The notes under the pieces were generated by a model. The model ran no database searches, was not told the DNA's origin, and saw only the letters and a program-made list of their open reading frames with translations. Positions 35,550 through 42,988 of a stretch of 62,050 bases of DNA are shown here, piece by piece; position 1 is the first letter of the stretch; the number at the start of each line of letters is the position of its first letter. The stretch is taken from contig CADAZU010000013.1 of the NCBI GenBank assembly GCA_902792535.1, forward strand, positions 1 to 62,050. The letters run 5' to 3'. The DNA comes from an uncultured Bacteroidales bacterium. GTDB taxonomy: Bacteria > Bacteroidota > Bacteroidia > Bacteroidales > Paludibacteraceae. Both the position numbers and the translations under genes were made by a program.

Positions 35550-36384
35550 CGGAGAACTGCGCCTCTTTACCGAACCAAATCGGCAGGTTGTGCTCCACGT
35601 GTCCGAAAGGAGCATTGAATAGAACGGGGTAGTCGTATTCAGCGACTGCCTCTTTTATTGTTTCATAGACCGTGCAATTCATCGCCGGATCGTCCTCGCA
35701 GTCGGAGAATTGCCCAACGATCAGACCGCCGATCTGCGCCAGCACACCGGACATCTTCAGATTCCGCATCATCCGGTCTATGTGGTAGTGCCGCTCGGCG
35801 ATGTCCTCAATCAAAAAAATAGGAGCCTGACTGCTGATAGCTGACTGCTGAAGGCTATACGGTGTGCCTTGTAGTCCGTAGAGGACGGAGAGGTTGCCGC
35901 CGAAGACGGGTGCTTTGGCTGAACCGTCTCGGTTCAGGGGGTGCGGGGCGACGGAGTAGGAGAGCGGCTCGCCGTTCAGCGCGCGGCGCAATGCCACGAG
36001 CGGTTCGCTGTCTTCCGGCAAAGTCGCTATATGCTTGCACATGATGGCGTGTACTGACTGCTGACTGCTGATAGCTGACAGCTGGTGCAACGCGGTAATG
36101 TCGCTGAAGCCGATGACGGGCTTGGTTATATTCGGCACCCGGTCAATGATCCGTTGCAAGCCATAGCCGCCTCGGGAACAGAGGATCGCGTCCACGGAGG
36201 GATCTGCGAGGGCTGCTACTAAGTCCGATAGCCGCTCTTGGTCTGTGCCGGCAAAGCGTCCCCACGCGCCGCGTGCGTGCGCGCCTTCGCTCACTTCGTG
36301 TCCCCAACTGCGCAGCCGTGCTGCGGCTTGGTCAATATAAAGCGGGTCTATCGCCCCCGATGGCGAAATAATTCGGATATGCAT
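35518..36384 (-). CDS. LD-carboxypeptidase (S66 family)
   Basis: 288 residues; cleaves the terminal D-Ala from murein tetrapeptides, or a related amide. ILCSRGGYGLQRII and VIGFSDITALH (nucleophile Ser), FLIEDIAE (Glu) and FGHVEHNLPI (His) give the S66 triad. Two inserted segments, around residues 101-110 (QLSAISSQQS) and 176-186 (LQQSAISSQA), are encoded by CTGACTGCTGATAG-type tandem tracts and have no counterpart in the family core. Confidence 0.92.
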   Translation of the reverse strand: MHIRIISPSGAIDPLYIDQAAARLRSWGHEVSEGAHARGAWGRFAGTDQERLSDLVAALADPSVDAILCSRGGYGLQRIIDRVPNITKPVIGFSDITALHQLSAISSQQSVHAIMCKHIATLPEDSEPLVALRRALNGEPLSYSVAPHPLNRDGSAKAPVFGGNLSVLYGLQGTPYSLQQSAISSQAPIFLIEDIAERHYHIDRMMRNLKMSGVLAQIGGLIVGQFSDCEDDPAMNCTVYETIKEAVAEYDYPVLFNAPFGHVEHNLPIWFGKEAQFSVTAEGSVLRI

Positions 36385-36390
36385 AATTCT

Positions 36391-36448
36391 CCAATCTCAA
36401 ATGTCAAATGCCAAATCTCAAATCTCAAATCTCAAATCTCAAATCTCA
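36391..36448. repeat. Tandem TCTCAAA tract between the SDR and LD-carboxypeptidase genes
   Basis: About eight 7-bp copies of TCTCAAA with slight variants. The same word family occurs at 33581-33637 and 54420-54460. Confidence 0.85.
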
Positions 36449-36449
36449 A

Positions 36450-37211
36450 TTACCCATACATCCTTCCTTCGATCCAGTTGACGAAACGGGTAGGGAGGAT
36501 GCGGTTGAGGAAACAGAAGGTTCTGTAGAGCGCCCCTCCGACGTATTGCGGACGGGGGCTGCGGCAGGTAGCGATATGGTAGAAAAGCTCTGCCATTTTG
36601 CGCGGCTCCATGCCGCTGCGCTCATCTTTCTCCATGGCGGTGATGGCTTGCTCGGCATGGCGGTATATGTCCGCTCCGGCGGTGGACTTGCGTCTGGCGT
36701 CGGTGAAGCCGGTGGAGACGTCGCCCGGCATAAGGACGGAGACGGAGATGCCGAATTCCCGCACTTCGTTCGCCAGCGCCAAAGCCATCGCATTGATTGC
36801 AGCCTTGGAGGCGGAGTAAAACGCCTGGTACGGCACAGCCAGCACACCGGCTACCGAAGAGGTGTAGATGATGCGTCCGTAGCGCTGCGCGCGGAGTTGC
36901 GGCAGAACGGCTTGGGTAAACCGCACCGCGCCCATGAAATTGACATCCATCTGGTGCTCCGCGTCAGCTATCTCGGTGAACTCGACGGGTCCGGAGATGC
37001 CGTAGCCGGCATTGGAGATGACGACGTCTATATGGTCGGTCTGCGTCATTACTTCCGCGATCGCCTTGCGGCAGCTCTCTTCGGAGCACACGTCGCAGTA
37101 GATCGCTCCGTGTCTGCTAAGTTCAAAAACACGCCAGCCCCGCTCTGCAAAGAGCGAGGCTGTTGCTTTTCCTATGCCGGAACTACCGCCGGTGATGACT
37201 AATGTTTGCAT
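36450..37211 (-). CDS. Short-chain dehydrogenase/reductase
   Basis: 253 residues. VITGGSSGIGKATA (NAD(P) binding), VISNAGYG, catalytic Ser in IIYTSSVAGV, and YQAFYSASKAAINAM (Tyr and Lys). A C-terminal hydrophobic stretch suggests membrane association. The substrate cannot be told from sequence. It lies 10 bp after the HigA antitoxin gene, so may be read from the higBA promoter. Confidence 0.93.
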   Translation of the reverse strand: MQTLVITGGSSGIGKATASLFAERGWRVFELSRHGAIYCDVCSEESCRKAIAEVMTQTDHIDVVISNAGYGISGPVEFTEIADAEHQMDVNFMGAVRFTQAVLPQLRAQRYGRIIYTSSVAGVLAVPYQAFYSASKAAINAMALALANEVREFGISVSVLMPGDVSTGFTDARRKSTAGADIYRHAEQAITAMEKDERSGMEPRKMAELFYHIATCRSPRPQYVGGALYRTFCFLNRILPTRFVNWIEGRMYG

Positions 37212-37220
37212 AGCTTTGTA

Positions 37221-37589
37221 TTATAATCCCAGCGCCATTTCGGGCGTTATATTCATTTTGATACACATGGTTCGCGCGAGCGACAAAGACGGCTCCACCT
37301 TGCCATGCATGATTTCGCTCATGCGCGGCGAGCTGATCCCTAATAATTCAGCTGCACTCTTTTGCGTCAGTCCCATTTCATACATGCGCAGTTTGAGTAT
37401 TTCGGCTAACGAAGGCGCAGCTATAGGATAGTGGATCTCTTCGTACTCAGCTACCAAGTCGGAGAGGAGAGACAACTCGATATTCTCCGGTGAGTCTTCC
37501 GGAATGCCCTCCCCCCATGTAAGTGGGAGCAGCTGGTCTATACGCGCCATAGCTGCTTCGTACTCTTTCTCTGTTTTGATCTGTGCCAT
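37221..37589 (-). CDS. higA: HigA-type antitoxin with HTH domain
   Basis: 122 residues. N-terminal helices (KTEKEYEAAMARIDQLLP) are followed by an XRE-type helix-turn-helix (LTQKSAAELLGISSPRMSEIMHG). Neutralises the toxin encoded 3 bp upstream and should autorepress the operon. The toxin-first order is the HigBA hallmark. Confidence 0.9.
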   Translation of the reverse strand: MAQIKTEKEYEAAMARIDQLLPLTWGEGIPEDSPENIELSLLSDLVAEYEEIHYPIAAPSLAEILKLRMYEMGLTQKSAAELLGISSPRMSEIMHGKVEPSLSLARTMCIKMNITPEMALGL

Positions 37590-37592
37590 AGT

Positions 37593-37889
37593 CTAAAGGT
37601 TTTGAATATCTGTTATTTTGTCATACTCGGCATGTGTTCCCACGAATCGGATAAACACATTCTGTGGAGTGAACTTGATTACAACAACTAATCGGAAATC
37701 ATTTCCTTTGATATTAAATACGTAATGTTGGTTTCCGACATAGTCCACGGAATGAAACGTCTGCTTGATATCCGCCAAACTATGCCATTCAGCCTCTTCT
37801 GTTTTCTTATACCATTCATTCAGTGCCGTCTTTGCCTGTGTGTGGATGGTATAATAGTCCACAATTTTCTTTCGTGCTATTATTCGCAT
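37593..37889 (-). CDS. higB: HigB-type mRNA interferase toxin
   Basis: 98 residues of the RelE/HigB fold: HSLADIKQTFHSVDYVGNQHYVFNIKGNDFRLVV and FVGTHAEYDKI. Predicted ribosome-dependent mRNA endonuclease. The in-frame ATG at 37925 lies at or upstream of the -7 box (37915-37922), so the start at 37889 (MRIIARKK) is used. Confidence 0.9.
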   Translation of the reverse strand: MRIIARKKIVDYYTIHTQAKTALNEWYKKTEEAEWHSLADIKQTFHSVDYVGNQHYVFNIKGNDFRLVVVIKFTPQNVFIRFVGTHAEYDKITDIQNL

Positions 37890-37914
37890 TACCGTTCCGA
37901 TGTTAAATCTGCTG

Positions 37915-37944
37915 CAAAGGTACAATAATTATTCCAAATATCAA
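37915..37944 (-). promoter_or_regulatory. Promoter of higBA
   Basis: Minus strand TTG (37944-37942), 19-bp gap, TACCTTTG (37922-37915). Confidence 0.7.
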
Positions 37945-37987
37945 AATATTTTTACGTTTTTTGTAATTTTTAATGCTTTTCAGGCAG

Positions 37988-38024
37988 AAAAAACAAGCAT
38001 CGTCTCTCTGGCGATGCTTGTTTT
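37988..38024 (-). terminator. Terminator of the mdh-spt operon
   Basis: AACAAGCATCG / CGATGCTTGTT stem with A/T-rich ends; on the minus strand it ends in TTGTTTTTTC. It lies 15 bp past the spt stop. Confidence 0.9.
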
Positions 38025-38038
38025 CAAATCCTAAATTT

Positions 38039-39244
38039 TTAGTATGCGAGTCCTTCGGGTGCACCCTCTTTGAGGACGCGGGCGATGATTTCGGTAGCTT
38101 CGTCAATGACGGGCTCGGTATGGGTCGCCATCAGGGTGGTGCGGAGCAGGCACTCGCCTTCGACGCACGCGGGCGCGATCACCGGGTTGACATAGACGCC
38201 TTCCTCAAACATCTTCTTGCCGAAATAGAGGGTATCGAGTGTCTTGTAAGTGAAGATCGGCACGATGGGTGTCGGTGCTTCGATGATCTTGATACCGGCA
38301 GCGAGCAGGCTCTTTTGGAAGTATTTGGCGATGTTCATCAGTCGTGTCGGACGCTCGGGATCGAGGATGAGCTGGTGCAGCGCTTCCAATGCCGTTGCGG
38401 TCGAGCAAGGCGTTATAGCCGCGGAGAAGATGAACGGACGGCTCACATGGCGCAGCCAGTCGGCTACGCGGTGGCTCGTCAGCATACATCCGCCGATGGA
38501 AGCGAGGGACTTGGAGAAGGTGAGCATGGTGATGTCCACCTTGTCGGTCAGTCCGAAATGCGCCGCTGTACCGCGACCGCCGGGACCGAGTACACCGAAG
38601 CCGTGTGCGTCATCAACCATTACGCGGGCATGGTATTTCTCCGCCAGCGCACAGATCTCCGGCAGTTTGCAGATGTCTCCGCGCATGGAGAAGACGCCGT
38701 CGGTCACAATCAGCTTGCCTGCGTTCTCGGGGATGGACTGGAGCTGGCGCTCCAGATCCTGCATGTCCGAGTGGCGGTAGCGGAGCACCTTGGCGAAAGA
38801 CAAGCGGCAGGCGTCGTAGATAGAGGCGTGGTTCTCGCGGTCATTGAGGATATAGTCGTCCTTTCCGCAGATAGCGGATATGATAGCGAGGTTGGTCTGG
38901 AAACCCGTCGAGACGGTCATGCACTCCTCGTATCCGGTGAACTCCGCGAGCTCGCGCTCCAGCTGCAAGTGGAGGTCGAGCGTGCCGTTCAGGAATCGGC
39001 TGCCGCTGACGCCTGTACCGTATTTGTCGAGCGCGTCGTGTCCGGCTTTGATGACTGCCTCGTTCTCGGTGAAGCCGAGGTAGTTATTGGAGCCGAGCAT
39101 GATCACGCGGTGGTTCTCCATCTGTACGACGGGAGCCTGACGGCTTTCCAGCTCGTGGAAATACGGATATATTTGTAGTTCTCGCGCCAGTTTGAGGGTC
39201 TCAAAATGGTCGCATTTATCGAATAGATCCATATTAGAGGACAT
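38039..39244 (-). CDS. spt: Serine palmitoyltransferase
   Basis: 401-residue PLP enzyme of the alpha-oxoamine synthase family, condensing serine with an acyl-CoA in the first step of sphingolipid synthesis. NNYLGF, YGTGVSGSRFLNGT, DDAHGFGVLGPGGRGT, PLP Lys in TFSKSLASIGG, and FIFSAAITP. The sequence favours bacterial SPT over glycine C-acetyltransferase (KBL), although the two are close. The 5' end overlaps the mdh stop by 11 bp; an alternative ATG is at 39232. Confidence 0.88.
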   Translation of the reverse strand: MSSNMDLFDKCDHFETLKLARELQIYPYFHELESRQAPVVQMENHRVIMLGSNNYLGFTENEAVIKAGHDALDKYGTGVSGSRFLNGTLDLHLQLERELAEFTGYEECMTVSTGFQTNLAIISAICGKDDYILNDRENHASIYDACRLSFAKVLRYRHSDMQDLERQLQSIPENAGKLIVTDGVFSMRGDICKLPEICALAEKYHARVMVDDAHGFGVLGPGGRGTAAHFGLTDKVDITMLTFSKSLASIGGCMLTSHRVADWLRHVSRPFIFSAAITPCSTATALEALHQLILDPERPTRLMNIAKYFQKSLLAAGIKIIEAPTPIVPIFTYKTLDTLYFGKKMFEEGVYVNPVIAPACVEGECLLRTTLMATHTEPVIDEATEIIARVLKEGAPEGLAY

Positions 39245-40175
39245 TCAGATCTTTGAGGATTGCGGTTGTCTTGCGAACGGCAGCTTCGGACTCGTGCAGT
39301 TTGGCGCGCTCTTCGTCGGAGATATTCAGTTCGAGGATCTTCTCGATACCGTTTTTACCGATGATACAGGGCACACCGATGGTGATATCTTTCATGCCGT
39401 ATTCGCCTTCGAGAGCAGCGGAGCAGGGGATCATTTTCTTCTGGTCCTTGATGATAGCCTCTGCTACGGAAGCAGCAGCTGCACCCGGAGCCATCCAAGC
39501 GGAAGTACCGAGCAGACCGGTCAGGGTTGCGCCGCCGACCATCGTGCTCTTAACGACATTCTCCAGCTCCTCAGGGCTGAGGAACTCCGATACGTTGATA
39601 CCTTTGTAAGTGGTGTAGCTGGTCAGAGGAATCATGGTGGTGTCTCCGTGACCGCCGATCACGAAACCGTCCACGTCGTTGGCGTTGCATTTGAGTGCCT
39701 GGCTGAGGAAGTATTTGAGACGTGCGCTATCGAGTGCGCCACCCATACCGATCACGCGGTTGCGCGGCAGACCCAGTGCGTGCAGCGTCAGATAAGCCAT
39801 CGTGTCCATCGGGTTGGAAACAACAACGAGGATAGCGTTGGGGCTATAGGTGAGCACCTGTTGAGCCACGCTCTTGACGATGCCGGCGTTGACGCCGATA
39901 AGCTCCTCGCGGGTCATACCCGGTTTGCGGGGGAGACCGGAAGTGATGATGACTACGTCCGAACCGGCAGTCTTGGAATAGTCGTTGGTGACACCTTCAA
40001 CGACGGTGTCGAAGCCCATGAGCTGGGCTGTTTGCATGATATCCATAGCTTTGCCCTCGGCGAAGCCCTCTTTGATATCGATGAGACATACTTGGTTGGC
40101 TACTTCATTCACAGCCAACACGTTTGCGCAGGTAGCACCTACGTTTCCTGCGCCTACAACTGTAACTTTACTCAT
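39234..40175 (-). CDS. mdh: Malate dehydrogenase
   Basis: 313 residues, LDH-like MDH. NAD loop VVGAGNVGATCANVLA, substrate Arg loop GLPRKPGMTREEL, VVSNPMDTMAY and catalytic His in IGGHGDTTMIPL. Converts malate and oxaloacetate. Cotranscribed with spt. Confidence 0.97.
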   Translation of the reverse strand: MSKVTVVGAGNVGATCANVLAVNEVANQVCLIDIKEGFAEGKAMDIMQTAQLMGFDTVVEGVTNDYSKTAGSDVVIITSGLPRKPGMTREELIGVNAGIVKSVAQQVLTYSPNAILVVVSNPMDTMAYLTLHALGLPRNRVIGMGGALDSARLKYFLSQALKCNANDVDGFVIGGHGDTTMIPLTSYTTYKGINVSEFLSPEELENVVKSTMVGGATLTGLLGTSAWMAPGAAAASVAEAIIKDQKKMIPCSAALEGEYGMKDITIGVPCIIGKNGIEKILELNISDEERAKLHESEAAVRKTTAILKDLNVL

Positions 40176-40218
40176 AATTCGTATATATTTTTATATATTG
40201 TGTTCCAAAAAGCGGGCA

Positions 40219-40249
40219 CAAAGTTACGGAAAATTTTGTATATATACAA
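40219..40249 (-). promoter_or_regulatory. Promoter of mdh-spt
   Basis: Minus strand TTG (40249-40247), 20-bp gap, TAACTTTG (40226-40219). Confidence 0.8.
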
Positions 40250-40296
40250 ATTTTAGAGAGTAAAAGTGCGAAATTTATGAATTTTGCAAAGAATAT

Positions 40297-41496
40297 TTAT
40301 AATTTCTTTAAGAAATCCACCAGATAACTCCGCCAATTTCGCCAGGTGTGCCCTCCGATGGACTCGCTGTAAGAATGAGGCTTCTGTGCCTTCTCCATCC
40401 GGCGGTTGAAACGCTTGGCGTTGGGGTGAAACATATCTTTTTTGCCGGTGTAGATATAGACCGTTGTGCTGTCCTTCGGCAGCTGGCTTTTGTGAACCAC
40501 GGGCGAAAACATACCGATCGCCTCGAAATAACCCGGCATCAGATTAGCGGTGTTGGCAGCGATGCGTGCGCCGTCCGAGAGACCTGCAATGTAATGTTTG
40601 TCCGAAATAGGGTACGTCGAATCGACCATCTGAACCAGCTCCACCAGACTGCGCTCGATGTCGTGGTCGTGGCATAGCCGCGGATAATTGAAGATATTGT
40701 TCCAAAGGGTGTGATGGCTCGGTTTGTCTTCATGCACACCGAAATTGACGTCCGGCATCACCAAAATCATCGGTTCGCACAGACCCTCCGCCACCAGATT
40801 CTCCAATATGTTGATCGCTCGTCCCCGTTCGCTCCAACTGCCCTCGTAGCCGTTGATTCCGTGAATCAAATATAGCACCGGAAATTTCCTTTCTCCCACG
40901 GTCTTCTCTCCCTCCCTTGAGAGGGTGAAGAGCTCTGCTCGATCGGACTGCCGGTGGCCGTCCGTAGAACAACTCGGGGTGGGGTTTGGCACATACACAT
41001 TCACCCTTCGGCGCAGTTTCTCATTGCTGCTGTACCAACTTGTGCGGATCAACTCTCCCTGCCTCTCGGGCGTCCGATACAGTTCCGCGCGCTCCGAACC
41101 ACCCACATTCACCACATTCCATTTGTGCATCTTCTGCCAAGCCGTGTCGCTGTTCAGCGGATCAGGTTTGCGCTTGCCGTTCACCCGGAAACAATAGGTG
41201 TACATCTCCGGACTCACAGCCCGCGTCGTGGCGTGAAAACAGCCGTCGCTGCCCAGCCGCATCTTGATCCGCCGCGTCCGGTCGGTATAGCGCGCCGTGT
41301 CCTCGTCCGCGTACTGCAGATCGCTCTGCACACTTACCCGACGACCCGGTCCGCAGTAGCAGAAACTGACCGTGCTGTCCTCGTTCACCGTCACCGATTC
41401 GTACTCGCTTGAGATAGCAATACTACGACGTTTGCGCGCCTCCGACGGAAGCACGCAAAGCAGAAACACTATGAGCCAGATGAACTTATTTCGCAT
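40297..41496 (-). CDS. Secreted esterase of the feruloyl/enterochelin-esterase type, with an in-frame repeat
   Basis: 399 residues. Signal peptide, an N-terminal Ig/CBM48-like domain (~30-125), then an alpha/beta hydrolase domain: FPVLYLIHGINGYEGSW, nucleophile elbow AGLSDGARIA, and C-terminal GGHTWRNW with the catalytic His. Similar enzymes deacylate plant polysaccharides. Residues ~170-196 ([20 protein letters not shown]) are encoded by the 79-bp palindromic element shared with rnpA, read here from the other strand. Overlaps the PCMD gene by 11 bp. Confidence 0.85.
   Translation of the reverse strand: MRNKFIWLIVFLLCVLPSEARKRRSIAISSEYESVTVNEDSTVSFCYCGPGRRVSVQSDLQYADEDTARYTDRTRRIKMRLGSDGCFHATTRAVSPEMYTYCFRVNGKRKPDPLNSDTAWQKMHKWNVVNVGGSERAELYRTPERQGELIRTSWYSSNEKLRRRVNVYVPNPTPSCSTDGHRQSDRAELFTLSREGEKTVGERKFPVLYLIHGINGYEGSWSERGRAINILENLVAEGLCEPMILVMPDVNFGVHEDKPSHHTLWNNIFNYPRLCHDHDIERSLVELVQMVDSTYPISDKHYIAGLSDGARIAANTANLMPGYFEAIGMFSPVVHKSQLPKDSTTVYIYTGKKDMFHPNAKRFNRRMEKAQKPHSYSESIGGHTWRNWRSYLVDFLKKL
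40909..40987 (-). repeat. Long palindromic element inside the esterase gene
   Basis: 40911-40970 matches 24842-24901 in rnpA at 59 of 60 positions, with similarity to 40987. Coding strand and frame differ between the two hosts, yet both reading frames stay open. Confidence 0.85.
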
Positions 41497-42397
41497 GGGC
41501 TAAAGCGGATTGATCCCCGGTATAGGCAAGCCGGATGTTGTCACACCAAACTACATTGCCTGGGCAGCCTGTGAAGGGCGGCATGCTCCCTGCCGAAATC
41601 TGTACAATCAGATGCGTCGGCTCTAAGTCCCCGCGGAACCCCACTTCCTCGATACACACCATCTCGCCGCGGCTGTTATGCGTCTTGTGGCGGTTGCTCG
41701 ATAACTGGTGTAACGCCTCGCCCTCTTTGCCATAGACGACCGGAACACGGAAATCGTTCTGCCATTCGGTCGTCTGCGCGATCGTCTGTTCGGCGGTTCC
41801 TACGCGGTAGGCATACACATGCCCGTTCTCTTCCCATCGGTGTTGCAAAATCAGAGTAATATGTCCTTTGTCGTGTCCCTCCACGGGTTTCACTTTCGTC
41901 TTCGCAGGTGCATAAACGGCGGTCTTGTCCTGAATAAGCGCTTTGTAATCAAGGATCAGCGCACTCGGTCTGCCCGTAAAAGGCACACCCATGTCGATCG
42001 CCGAATTAGGATCGCTGCTTTGTTTCAGACCTACCACCTCCAGCAGCTTACCGGTGTAAATACTTCCGGTGGCGAGTGCCTTGAAATCAATCCCGATTGC
42101 CTTCACGCTCTCCAAAGTACTCTCCATCCGGCAGCAGAATCCGTCGCCCCGTCTCTCCGGCGTCACGCTCACCGACACCTTGTCCACGCCCAGCGCACGG
42201 GCATGAGCGTTGCTGCTGCTCCACGGACCGCTGATCTTGTACAGCGTCTTCGTCTGACCGCCGATCAGCGCGGATTCCTTGATCTGTTTCTCCGTCCACG
42301 TCTCAAAATCTCCACCCGGCAGCACCTCTATCCGCTCCTGCGCCTGTGTCACCAACGCCACCAACAAAAATAGTATTAAAAATCTATTCGTCCTCAT
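41486..42397 (-). CDS. PCMD-domain secreted protein
   Basis: 303 residues with signal peptide (ILFLLVALVTQA). The C-terminal two thirds match the putative carbohydrate metabolism domain of Bacteroidetes (SILDYKA-like segment ALILDYKAL, LILQHRWEENG, IVQISAGSMPPFTGCPGNVVWCDNIRL). Probably a surface glycan-binding protein; co-transcribed with the esterase. Confidence 0.8.
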   Translation of the reverse strand: MRTNRFLILFLLVALVTQAQERIEVLPGGDFETWTEKQIKESALIGGQTKTLYKISGPWSSSNAHARALGVDKVSVSVTPERRGDGFCCRMESTLESVKAIGIDFKALATGSIYTGKLLEVVGLKQSSDPNSAIDMGVPFTGRPSALILDYKALIQDKTAVYAPAKTKVKPVEGHDKGHITLILQHRWEENGHVYAYRVGTAEQTIAQTTEWQNDFRVPVVYGKEGEALHQLSSNRHKTHNSRGEMVCIEEVGFRGDLEPTHLIVQISAGSMPPFTGCPGNVVWCDNIRLAYTGDQSALAHAK

Positions 42398-42451
42398 ATA
42401 TATATATTCTCACTATAATATCTATCTAAATAATATCTATCTAATTTTAAT

Positions 42452-42632
42452 ATTTTTCTTATTTTCTTATATTTTTGTAAGCAGCCATCGACGCCTACAG
42501 GCGTTCGATTGAGTCCGAGTGCATGAATGACGGCAGGAAGCGTGCTTACTGTCCGGCATACATGTGCTTGGGCTCTAGAGCCATTAGGCTCGTAGGCTGC
42601 GCATTTTCGATTTCTTTAAAATCTTTCAAAAG
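42452..42632 (+). ncRNA. Structured RNA element, copy A (candidate new small RNA family)
   Basis: Shares an about 181-bp block with 45872-46055. Upstream TTATATTTTTG is a -7-like box. Possible fold of the + strand: P1 GCAGCC (42481) with GGCTGC (ends 42600); P2 ATCGACGCCT/AGGCGTTCGAT; P3 CCGAGTGCATG/CATGTGCTTGG with G-U pairs; P4 CGGCAG/CTG-T-CCG capped by AAG/CTT; P5 GAGCC-ATTA-GGCTC. GTAAGCA can also pair with TGCTTAC. The G-U pairs favour the + strand. No ORF. Confidence 0.7.
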
Positions 42633-42988
42633 TACACCCGATAAGTAATCATAATAGCCGAATTACCCTTCGGCGCGGTGTACAGCTCGCCGAACGGACA
42701 CGCCGTCGGGCTGAACATCGCAAACCATCGTGGTGCCATACCGATCACGCCATCCACCTGCGCCATACTCATGCCCACGTCGATCAGCAGGTTGGGGGTG
42801 ATGGCTGGCAACACGATGTCGAAATACATCCGCCCTTTGCCCACCGGACCGCCGAAAAGCCCTTTGTCTCCTCCCCTCCACGGGGAGGTCGGGAGGGGCT
42901 TTTTACCAAAGTGCGGCAACGCGACGCGGTCTGTGGCTGAAAGACTCAGACTCCCGAGTAGCAGCACGATTACCCAAAGCCTCTTCAT
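42626..42988 (-). CDS. Small secreted protein of unknown function
   Basis: 120 residues: signal peptide (RLWVIVLLLGSLSLSA), then a Pro/Gly segment encoded by a palindromic repeat (42868-42904), then a beta-rich end (MYFDIVLPAITPNLLIDVGM, SAIMITYRVYF). The terminal aromatic strand might suggest an outer-membrane remnant. I do not recognise it. The start lies inside the 3' end of the glycosyltransferase gene (86-bp overlap), and the last codons are shared with the border of RNA element copy A. Confidence 0.5.
   Translation of the reverse strand: MKRLWVIVLLLGSLSLSATDRVALPHFGKKPLPTSPWRGGDKGLFGGPVGKGRMYFDIVLPAITPNLLIDVGMSMAQVDGVIGMAPRWFAMFSPTACPFGELYTAPKGNSAIMITYRVYF
42868..42904 (-). repeat. REP-like palindrome in the small secreted protein gene
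   Basis: CTCCTCCCCTCCACGGGGAG followed by GTCGGGAGGGGCTTTT. In frame. Confidence 0.75.

Noticed and set aside
33577-36450. TCAAATC arrays as a CRISPR array
   Set aside because: 7-bp degenerate words without unique spacers; no cas genes in the window.
24841-40987. Insertion sequence as the source of the shared rnpA/esterase element
   Set aside because: No transposase, no target-site duplication visible and only ~75 bp long; palindromic REP-like element preferred.
42480-42600. SRP RNA, tmRNA, RNase P RNA or hammerhead ribozyme
   Set aside because: The GGCAGGAAGC segment recalls the SRP loop, but the flanking SRP, tmRNA tag, RNase P core and CUGAUGA/GAAA motifs are missing.
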